From Brachyhypopomus gauderio (Eukaryota; Chordata; Actinopteri; Gymnotiformes; Hypopomidae): a stretch of DNA of 64,000 nt. This document shows, one piece after another, positions 56,354-64,000 of the stretch. The translations under genes were made by a program, and so were the position numbers. The notes below the pieces were generated by a model that searched no databases, was not told where the DNA came from, and saw only the letters and a list, made by a program, of their open reading frames with translations. The stretch is from contig NC_135211.1 of the NCBI RefSeq assembly GCF_052324685.1, forward strand, positions 10,390,414 to 10,454,413. Reading direction: 5' to 3'. Every line of letters starts with the position of its first letter. Position 1 is the first letter of the stretch.

Positions 56354-58713
56354 TCACCCCCTCCAGCAGGCTGGCCGGTGCACTGCGGGGCTCAGACAGT
56401 GCTTGCTCCAGCAGGGCCTCCCAGTCTGCGTGCTTGTCCCGCACTCCTGCACACACCGCTGGGCTGTCACCACACACACTGGCTCGCACACACCATGCTG
56501 GCTACAGCAGGTCAGCTGGAAAGGCTGCCATCTTGTCTTAGGTTAATATTTAAACTGCTGAAACTTTAACAGATTGTTAAATATCTGTATTAGGTATTTT
56601 CATCCGTGTTTTACTCTTCTGTTGTGATTTTTTTCCTTGGAAAATATTTGAAAACAAGTTCCCCTTTTTCATTAAACCCCTCCACAGAAGAATGCAAACA
56701 CAGCCAATACAGAATAAAGACAACTACCAGTACATAGTCCTTGTATAACGTTAACAACCAGGACACGGTGGCCATGCTGGAGTCCGAGTGATTGGTCTAC
56801 ACTGAAGCTGCTAGTTTCAGTCTGGAATTAGGCCAGTGATATCTGCATAAACTCTGGCGGTATTATTGAACAGAATGTTCTGTCCACATGTCCTTCCCCT
56901 CACCCCACGTCCTTCATACGGCCTGCCAGTCAAGAGTGAACTACCAGCTGCAGGATTTAGCACAGCGGTGCTAGCAGTGAAAACACCAGAGCCCAGACAC
57001 AGCACCAGGCCCAGTTCAGACCCAGCACCGGGTCCAGTTCAGCTGAAAGCAGCTATGCAGCCCCACCACAGATAACCTGTCACACCAACCCACGTCTGCC
57101 CAGCTGTACTGGAGGAGAAGCAAATACTGTATAGTGTAATGAATGAATGAGTGAATGATTACAGTGGACTTGTAATATGATAAGATTTCATTCCACATAG
57201 GGTCCATGAAGTGGAGGAAAGTGTCAATTGAGTAGACTTCAGATGTTATTCTTCTACTCAAGCGCTGTTTAAGTTCAGGGGGCGACACACCCGGCTCAGC
57301 TCGAGGGCAACACACTTGACACACAGGTGTGTGTCATAGCAACGCTCAAGCTCCACGTGAGTAATATACAAAAGGAGATACCCTGGTCCAGACGCAGTGT
57401 GCAGGCCTGACTCGACTGGCTGTTCTCAAACTGCTATACGCTATGATGAGGCAGACACACAGTTTCCTCACAAACCGTTACAACAGTACAAGGCTACTAC
57501 AGAAATAAATGAAACAACAGTAATCGATATAACAACATTAAAAGCCCCATTAATCCTTTCCCTTTGTCTCATGAAGATAATCAATGATTCCCATTATAGT
57601 CTTTGTTATCCACAGTTTTGGTATCCACTCTATACACTCATGCTCTACACAAGCAGGTCCTCCAAATTATTTTCATATCTTTTTTCAGATCTTCAACCCC
57701 TTTGACTTCCCTTTCCCACAATCCCCCCTGCTCACCGTCCGGCGGCCTCATCGGTTGACCATGCTGCCTGCTCCAGCCAATGGGGTGCAGATTGGCGGTG
57801 GTGATGTCACACCAGAAGTCGGCACGGCGATCGTCCTGGTAACCCTCGTAGCGCAGCAACAGCAGCTGGCCGCAGGTGGTGATGATGGCGGCCACCCAGT
57901 AGGCAGTGTCGTTGTCGCCAGCACGTACCTGCACCTCCAGCCGCATGCCCGGGGCCAGGCCGGTCTGCAAACCCTCGTCCATCTGCCAGAACACCAGCCA
58001 TGCGGTTAGCACCCCACGCATGGAGGCTCTCGACAGGCACAGCTGCGCCTGCCTGTTCTACCCTCATGACTGCAAGACCAAGTCCCACTAGAACTCAACA
58101 TGGCTGCCACGGGCACAAAGTTGACTTAAAATATCCCGTGACAGTTCGGTGTTATGGTAACGAGGCCGAGCACTGCGGCGCACGTCCCAGTGCTGCAGGA
58201 AGGCAGTGTCTGACACCAGCGCCGCCTCAGCAGGAGCTAAAAGAGGAGCGTGGCGTGGAGGTGTGGAGGAGGAGGTGCACTCACGTGTTTGAAGGCGTGG
58301 TGAGGCACGGACAGGGCACCGGTCTCCTCCAGGTAGTCATCCCAGTTAAACTCAGACCCATCCTGGCCAGAGTCCGCATCTGAAATGACACGCAAACGGC
58401 TCCTGCAGGCTCACTAATGATGACCATTCTAATATAAAACTATATTAGCACTATTATGTATCCAAACTCGGATGGGTTTATAAGAGCAGGTTCCAAAAAA
58501 AATTGCAATTTTATTGCAGGAAAGAAATCGACTGAATCCATTTGAGTTCAATTTGTATGTAAACACATAGAAATCTCTTAAATAGCAACCATAGTGTGAA
58601 GCCCGATACCGCTATCAAATGGGCAGATACAGTTAGCAGGTTAGCTGACAGTGGCATTTATTGAGAAAAATGTCTTCGCTCCCCTTACCGGACTCCAGTG
58701 CCTCTAGACTCAT
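40865..58713 (-). CDS. sfmbt1: Scm-like with four MBT domains 1, complete
   Basis: Twenty coding exons in transcript order: 58713-58689, 58379-58285, 57982-57736, 56446-56358, 55838-55586, 54735-54638, 54528-54427, 48391-48232, 47818-47736, 47511-47385, 47169-47056, 46192-46150, 46050-45983, 45817-45678, 45566-45457, 45232-45057, 44679-44501, 44038-43814, 43493-43365 and 41005-40865. All phases agree and give 867 residues (human 866). It is a Polycomb-related nuclear repressor that reads histone tails. Visible parts are four MBT repeats (residues about 24-123, 124-236, 256-356, 360-465), a SLED/DUF3588 domain (about 502-640; [20 protein letters not shown]), a basic stretch (GRRRKRRKQ), an acidic/serine linker, and a C-terminal SAM domain (about 790-867). 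The third MBT repeat is split by an intron made almost wholly of a minisatellite. Confidence 0.96.
41852..42069. mobile_element. Short inverted-repeat element
   Basis: Arms gaaaccgcatcctaaact (41852-41869) and agtttaggatgcagttttg (about 42052-42070) pair with one or two mismatches around about 180 bp. Neighbouring sequence has many agctagc motifs. Could be a MITE; no target duplication was established. Confidence 0.55.
42260..42720. mobile_element. Dispersed repeat related to the interior of hAT copy A
   Basis: Shares several long imperfect stretches in the same order with 8100-8625, including 'gggactt', 'caatacaacca', 'gactaaatacct'-like text and an end of the form accacccagcacta / accgcccagcacta. 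Confidence 0.7.
44143..44362. repeat. 40-bp minisatellite, about 5 copies
   Basis: Unit made of gttatacatcacttggtgac then aatgtgttatacatcacact, in an SFMBT1 intron. Confidence 0.93.
46199..46258. repeat. (CA)30 microsatellite upstream of an SFMBT1 acceptor
   Basis: In the gene's direction it is a (TG)n tract ending four bases before the TTTGCAG acceptor of exon 46192-46150. Confidence 0.93.
46340..46910. mobile_element. Probable non-autonomous hAT-like element (copy F)
   Basis: Left part ctgggggccgcatacaac and right part cccacgggccgtatgtttga then caccccgggtct resemble the ends of a common vertebrate hAT family with 'ggtgtcaaac' termini. The 8-bp target duplication is not convincing. No coding capacity. 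It lies in an SFMBT1 intron. Confidence 0.6.
47819..48231 (-). other. SFMBT1 intron after exon 48391-48232
   Basis: Noncoding; short CA run near the acceptor (about 47819-47850). Nothing else is seen. Confidence 0.6.
48412..48504. repeat. (CA)46 microsatellite upstream of an SFMBT1 acceptor
   Basis: Read as (TG)n in the gene's direction, it ends about 20 bp before the TTACAG acceptor of exon 48391-48232, at the far end of the intron that carries the 53-bp array. Confidence 0.95.
48820..48985. repeat. Minisatellite of 'gacactggg' units
   Basis: About seven copies of a 21-24-bp unit combining gagggtcagagacac with tgggcgagtg or cgggggaga. It is noncoding and in the same intron as the 53-bp array. 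Confidence 0.9.
49256..54464. repeat. 53-bp minisatellite, about 98 copies, containing an exon end and splice donor
   Basis: In SFMBT1 orientation each unit is 38 nt identical to the last 38 nt of exon 54528-54427 (coding for most of [13 protein letters not shown]) plus 15 nt of intron starting GTTATACACATTCAC. Copies are nearly identical. Common variants are a T-to-G change in gatggtgaag (24 copies counted), ctgatgg to ctaatgg (six copies), and a 13-bp deletion in one copy near 50118. The array fills most of a 6.0-kb intron. The copy furthest right is the real exon end; only it is preceded by the unique part of the exon. Confidence 0.96.
54427..54528 (-). CDS. sfmbt1: SFMBT1 exon 7 (third MBT repeat), source of the array
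   Basis: A phase-0 exon of 34 codons including [12 protein letters not shown] and [11 protein letters not shown]. Its donor, AAG followed by GTTATA, departs from GTRAGT at +3 and +5, so it is weaker than most other donors in this gene. The last 38 nt are the coding part of the 53-bp repeat unit. Confidence 0.93.
54996..55395. repeat. Mixed 16/18-bp minisatellite
   Basis: Two interchanging units, aaagaacctcccccgt and aaagaacctcccacttct, about 23 copies in irregular order. It is in the SFMBT1 intron between exons 55838-55586 and 54735-54638. The glycine-rich ORF opposite is an artefact. Confidence 0.93.
55408..55462. repeat. (TA)27 microsatellite
   Basis: Pure TA run directly after the 16/18-bp array. 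Confidence 0.97.
55842..56352. repeat. (CA)n and compound (GT)n-'actgtggcgat' array filling an SFMBT1 intron
   Basis: Starts with (CA)16 at the acceptor of exon 55838-55586, then about 11 blocks of GT repeats of variable length separated by actgtggcgat/actgtggcgct, running to the donor of exon 56446-56358. The whole 519-bp intron is nearly all simple repeat. Histidine/threonine- and cysteine/valine-rich ORFs here are not genes. Confidence 0.95.
56447..57735 (-). other. SFMBT1 intron between the first and second MBT repeats
   Basis: Noncoding; 57000-57060 has a short cagcaccgggtccagttcag-like duplication. No mobile element is recognised. Confidence 0.65.
57983..58688 (-). other. SFMBT1 introns flanking exon 58379-58285
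   Basis: Single-copy noncoding sequence apart from the exon itself. Confidence 0.6.
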
Positions 58714-58736
58714 CTTGGAACCTGAGCTCAGGGCTT

Positions 58737-60697
58737 CTGTGAGAGAAAGAAAGACTAACGATGAAGGAAGAAAAACAGACCATGAGACACAAACCTCTTT
58801 AAAAGACCATAAGCTGTGAAAATGTTTAGCGGTTGGAGTGACAAAGTGGGGGGCGGGGAGAAAGAATGAGAGAAAGAGAATCGCTGGCGCTGTAAAACCA
58901 CGTTTGACATGCAGAACGTCCCAGCATGTGTGGGAGGGGGAATCTAGAGAGTGTGGTTTTAACACACAAGCTGCCTCACTGAAACTGGTTCACAGGTTCC
59001 ACTATGATGCCTACCAGCAAGCCAATAGTTTAAAGAGCCAATCATAAATGCTCACAGCTTAAAGAGCCAATCATAAAGGCCCAGTGCTTTTCTTCTGCCA
59101 AACTATTTACAACATTCGTATATGAAACTGAATAAACTTTGAACATTCATCTATTATGAACAACCTAATCAAATAGGACACTGGGTTCAAAGAAGCATCT
59201 CCCACTTGTTCAGCAAATCAACAGTATACTGCCTAAAATACAGAGGTAAATTTAATCCTTGCTATTTTAAGAGCTTAAGAACAGCATATTTCTAAATCAA
59301 TTTAAGATTAGACATTTGTTCTGAAACAAGGCTCCTCACAACATCTCAGTGCTTGTTTTAAAAGCCACAAACATATATAAATGCATGTATTGAGACAAGA
59401 AAACTCCCATAACATCACATAGTTAAGCTTGCTGAAAACTGGGCTAGCAATTTCATTCAGTGTTGTGAGCAATGCAATCAGATGATGTTCAGAAGATCCA
59501 CAAGACCAAGAAAGGGCGAGGGGCTCTGCGTGGTTCAGCACCTGCCCCAGTTTTACCGCTAACCTACTTAACCAAACATTCTAGCAGAGCATGAATTCTA
59601 AGACACGAATACAGCACTTTAAACGCAGTCTGGCCAAATAGTCTAAAGCACGAAATGTCTGTCTATCAGCAACAAACAGGCATGTTGTATGCAGTGTTTT
59701 TTGGGTAATGTTATCATAACATCAAAACCTGGAGTGAAAAATAGTTACTCTTCATTACTGATGTCACTATATTAACATCAAAACATTTAAAAAACACAAT
59801 ACGAGCATCACATTTACAAAGACAACAGTAAATTAGAAGTTTTATATCAGACAATGAGGGAGTGAAAAATCAGCAGGAATCAATAAAATAAATAAATAAA
59901 TAAATAAAAACTATTTTATAATGGGTGTAACAGAAAAGACTTCGGTTTGCCCAATTCAACTCATTTAAACTCAACTCTGAGGAGAAAAGGCTGAGGTTTA
60001 AAAGCTTAGATAAAATGGCGGAAACAAAGTCACAACTTTAGAGGTCTCTTCAGCCAGAGCTGTCATACTGTCTTTGTGAGGCTTGACATCTCTATTAAGA
60101 GCAGAGACGAGAGTCAGACAAGCTCTCTGTGATGGGCACTTGCTGACCGCGACCTTCCCGCTCTGATGCGGCAACTCCACGACCCCACCACTGCCACCTC
60201 TACCCCCAGCAGCTAGGAACCCCCCCCCAACAAGCACTGCCTGGCCACAGAGACAATGTACTGGGGGGTGAGGGTGGAAGAGGAGGAGGGTGGGATGGGG
60301 GAGGATTGTATCACAGTGGCCTCTGATGGCAGACACGAAGAAAAGAGCAGTTAAGGCCAGCTACAAAGAGCTGTCTCAGTGAGGGCTGCACTCGCCACCT
60401 TTTTGCAGAAGTACTGAGAACATTCTAGACACCATTGTCTAGAACATTATCTAGAACATTCTCTAGAACTTCGAGAAAGAGTGAAAAAAGACAAGAAACA
60501 AAGGATAGAGGCAGAAATAAATGCAGTGTGAAGACAGCGGGTTGTGGGTCTGGGCCATGGGGCTTGAACAGAGTGGTTTCTGCTGGAATTTCTGTGAAAA
60601 CTTCTCTACACATTCCACTGCCCCAATTGCCACCCCATCACCAGACTACACAAGAGACAACAGGAAGGCCAACTACTTCCTGATAAAAACCCTCACA

Positions 60698-60757
<60 letters not shown>

Positions 60758-62636
60758 AAAAAGAAGTGGCCCAGGGCGGAGAGGAGAACCCTATCCAGTG
60801 ACTTCTAACTCTGTTGTTATCACTGGCAACACACCAGCAGATCGTAGTAGAGTGGATACTGAAGGAATCCTGGTCAGCCTGAGAGTGACAACACACTCAC
60901 AGGCACTTGGAAACATCTTATTCAGTCTTATAACCTGTAATGTGACTTTTAACCTCTAAAGGTCTTGAGTAATATGTCAGTTCCACAGTAGGCCAAAGTC
61001 CTGCAGTGATCCTGTTATTATAAGCAGTTTCTCATTTGTATTTGACTCAAATTCTATCCCAGATTGAAGAGTTTAAATCTTAAACAGATTCATTATCATT
61101 ATTATTGTTCAACTTCCTTCAGTACATTCAACATCCAAACAATGCACTGAAGAAAGTTCCTCTCATTAACGGGTGCAGGTGTACGTCATGCAGGTGCATC
61201 AACCAGGTACTGGCTACACAGCCTCCAACAAAGCCAAACCTTACACACACTGCACCACTATAAAGTGTAGGTGTTCTGAAGGCCCCTAATTCACTGGTTC
61301 AGGTGTGATCGATCAAATTAGGTCATTAGAGTTCAGGACTCATGGCAGAACCCCCAATTCCAAAAGTGACAATGACATACCACTGAGGAGAAGAGGACCC
61401 TGATGATGTCTCTGGACTTTACAAAGAGAGACCAAGTATGTCCTCTGTACGAGTAAGTCCTCTGAGACACTCGTAATGTCTGAATTCTCAATGCCAGCCA
61501 GGTGAAGGTATGTCCAGTGTTACTTTTACATTATGGCTAAATACATCGAAAGCAACATATTTAAAAATACATTTAGGTTAATTTTTTTTATACATATGTC
61601 TCCCTGGATTAGACACATTTTAGTTTCCATATGTAATATGTCAATTTGTAATGATTTTTGAATTTGTAGCCAAAAGGCCTAGTGACAGTACGACATGGGC
61701 ACAAGCGACTTTTAATCGAGCGCGTGTCGCTGTTCTGTTCAGCGCGTCATAAAGAAAATTCGTCTGTGTAAATTCTATTCGTAGTGTGCTGCGATTTATT
61801 TCTGTCGCCGAATACCATTAGTTTAGAAACGAAAGCTATTAGCACTGACGTAAAACTTGACAAGCCTCAGCGTATTGTCCAGCCAAAACAATAGACTGCC
61901 GCTGGCTTGCAGCATAGCTAACTTCAATTATGTAACGTGGCTAAATAAAACCTTATTGACTTGTCTAAAGTGGTTTATATTGCTTTTGCTGTGAGCCTAC
62001 GCTGAAGTTCCATTTGAAGGTGAATGAAATGGTCAAACAGCCAAGGTAGCTGGGAACTGCATGCATCATGGTCTTATGCAATCCAGTGCTGAACAGCTAG
62101 ATTTTGCTATAAGCAAAATCGTATATAGCTATATATAATAGATGTGATCAAAATACGTCGTCGGAAATTAATTCTGTTAATATCTACATTGTTCTCAAGA
62201 AAACTTGAGTCACTCATGGTTCACTAGCTGCCCAAAGGCAGAATTCGGCTAGCTGCATAACTGCTCATAGCATTTAAGACATTCGCGCCGATCAGACAAC
62301 TTTCATTCCTAAAGAGACGTCATCGTGACAGGTATCGGACATTACAAAGTAAACTCCGCATTTTCTAATGCACATTACGTTGCGAGGTGTTTTGCTAAGC
62401 AGAGTAGAGGATCGAGTGCGGCTGACTCTGCACATGCTAAAACCGCCTGTAACCAAGTCAAGTTACTGAAACGTCATAGCTTCAGCAGTACAGCTAGGGC
62501 GCTTCATTCGAGCACAAGTCATCTTTTTTGGAGACGGGAAAAAAGATGAAGACAGCACAAATTCGCTTATTAACAAAATGATCCGAAAGAGTAGATTGTA
62601 AAATATGCAAATATTAAGGCTTAGATCGTTTCTTAC
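58737..62636 (-). other. Probable SFMBT1 first intron
   Basis: An AG acceptor at 58737-58738 precedes the exon with the start codon, so a 5' UTR exon lies upstream. The 3.9-kb interval has a CA microsatellite (60702-60753) and a run of ctagaacatt repeats (about 60420-60470). No gene or clear transposon is seen. Confidence 0.5.
60702..60753. repeat. (CA)26 microsatellite
   Basis: Pure CA run in the probable first SFMBT1 intron. Confidence 0.95.
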
Positions 62637-62720
62637 ATGTAAGGAGTTTTTCCAAGTCGGTTTTAGATGCCGTATCTTTTTCCGCCTAGTCGTTCACGAC
62701 CTCATTCCAATATGGCACAA
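62637..62720 (-). other. Candidate noncoding first exon of SFMBT1
   Basis: A donor-like ACAT followed by GTAAGA on the minus strand at 62636-62631, just downstream of the NRF1 site, suggests a short 5' UTR exon. The 5' boundary is a guess. Confidence 0.3.
62708..62716. promoter_or_regulatory. YY1-like motif near the SFMBT1 promoter
   Basis: CAATATGGC fits the AAnATGGC core of YY1. A similar aatatggcgg lies at 63201-63210. Confidence 0.35.
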
Positions 62721-62728
62721 AGTAGTAC

Positions 62729-62740
62729 TGCGCATGCGCC
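62729..62740. promoter_or_regulatory. Perfect NRF1 site, probable SFMBT1 promoter
   Basis: TGCGCATGCGCC matches the palindromic NRF1 consensus and sits in the most CpG-rich patch of the region, followed by gccgcctaacc. Confidence 0.65.
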
Positions 62741-64000
62741 GCCGCCTAACCTCCCCATCCACGTTCTAAGCCCAGAGAGCCGATATTGTTGGCTTAAGCA
62801 AATAAAACAATGACCTGCTACGTTTATGAAAATAGACTTTAAAATATGACGTCGAAATAACGATATGAAATCCCGCAAGATTCCTCTTTTGCCAGCGATA
62901 ACGGTTATTGTTTAAACAATGCAGGAAGACTGTTCAATAGTGGGACGCGGCATTACATCGCATGCAACTGCCATAACCTGCTCAGGTTGTCGCGCACGTC
63001 AATTAACTATCTTCACGAAGTTCCCTAATGAACAGTTTAAAAAGCTTACACGGCGAATAATCACTAAAACTGATATGCGTTTCGTACCTCTTCCTCGCTT
63101 TTACCGGAGAAAGACCATCTTACAGACTGCGCTAATATAGCCACCTAAATCAAATGCAGAACGACAGTAAGAGCTACCAGATGGGGTCCGATTCAATGTA
63201 AATATGGCGGAATATCTCGTATTCTAATCGTATTTTCCAGCACAGAATTATTAAAATGTGTTGTACCTTTTAGCAATAGGCAGCATCACACGGAGACCTA
63301 GGAATTTAGACGATACAAATGATACATTAGTACGGTACAAACTTCTCACGGAATTCCCACAACCGAGCAACATTAACGATATTTACAACTACATACACTA
63401 GAAGAATTTTAGTCCACCATTAAGTAAATGTCAAACCAATAATAAGTCCAGATACATGTTTTGTCAAGTAGCGGAACAGCCTGCTTGCAAGTTACTGGGC
63501 TTTTATTATGCTCCCATGGTATTACCACATCCATTAGTTGCTTTTGCAGCAGAAATGTGTGTGTGTGTGTGTGTGTGTGTGTGATATATATGCATGCGCA
63601 TACACGTTTAAATTACATATTACATTACATACACACATACATATGAGATTTTTTATATAAACACACATGCGCCTTAGCATCTGCTCTTACTTCTATGAAT
63701 AATATCAATTCATAAATAAAGTACATTGAAGTATGTCCTACAGGTTTTACAGGTCACTCAAACCCCCTAATCTTGCAATGCCCTCACATGGCCATCTGGT
63801 GGCATCTCTCAAGCAATGCTTTGAATCAGTTCATTTAAAAAGAAAGAAATATAGGTACATGCACATCCGATGTAGTCTAAAGCTGTGTGTGTATATATCA
63901 TTTGTTTATATACACACACAAATATATATGTATGTGTATACAAACACTTTGTCAAAAGTATTTGCTCACCTTCCTTGACTCACATATGAGCTTAGGTGTC
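62741..64000. other. Upstream of SFMBT1
   Basis: No gene recognised. A 73-codon ORF at 62919-63140 (+) starts close to the promoter but has no family features I know. A (GT)n microsatellite lies at 63557-63582 and TA/CA-rich sequence runs at 63585-63665 and 63890-63945. Confidence 0.5.

Noticed and set aside
55560-56546. Long ORFs rich in Thr/His or Cys/Val
   Set aside because: Created by CA/GT simple repeats; only the parts at 55586-55838 and 56358-56446 are real SFMBT1 exons.
62919-63140. A 73-codon ORF near the SFMBT1 promoter as a small gene
   Set aside because: No recognisable domain, no support beyond an open frame; kept only as a possible divergent transcript.
63788-63800. CTCF-like sequence ccatctggtggca
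   Set aside because: Two mismatches at important core positions.

Overview
This is nuclear DNA from a ray-finned (teleost) fish. It has small exons with GT-AG introns, dense CA/TG microsatellites, many minisatellites, Tc1-like, hAT-like and L2-type elements, and four vertebrate genes that can be read exon by exon. The genes are the 3' end of DNAH1 (axonemal dynein heavy chain, +), all of MAPKAPK3 (p38-activated kinase, +), all of STIMATE/TMEM110 (ER regulator of STIM calcium signalling, -) and all of SFMBT1 (four-MBT chromatin reader, -). Their human orthologues lie on 3p21, so this is a conserved neighbourhood. The species cannot be named from the sequence.

Layout. 1-3.3 kb: last four readable DNAH1 exons and a poly(A) signal. 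4.0-22.3 kb: MAPKAPK3 in ten coding exons, with a 10.6-kb first intron holding two hAT-like elements and several tandem arrays. 22.4 kb: a tRNA-Glu(CTC) gene between the facing 3' ends of MAPKAPK3 and STIMATE, with CTCF-like motifs on both sides. 24.4-38.5 kb: STIMATE in eight coding exons; its last intron carries a nest of a Tc1-like element split by an L2-like LINE, which is split by three hAT-like elements, one of which contains a hairpin. 40.9-58.7 kb: SFMBT1 in twenty coding exons predicting 867 residues. About 62.7 kb: probable SFMBT1 promoter with a perfect NRF1 site.

The most unusual feature is a 5.2-kb array of about 98 copies of a 53-bp unit inside SFMBT1 (about 49.26-54.46 kb). Each unit is the last 38 nt of the coding exon for the third MBT repeat plus the first 15 nt of the following intron, so the 5' splice site itself is repeated about 98 times. 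The array has higher-order structure. A much smaller event of the same kind, a 34-bp duplication of a splice donor, is present in STIMATE.

All exon joins were checked by hand for reading-frame phase, and each of the three complete genes gives an uninterrupted protein. Family assignments come from recognised protein sequence; no database search was run.
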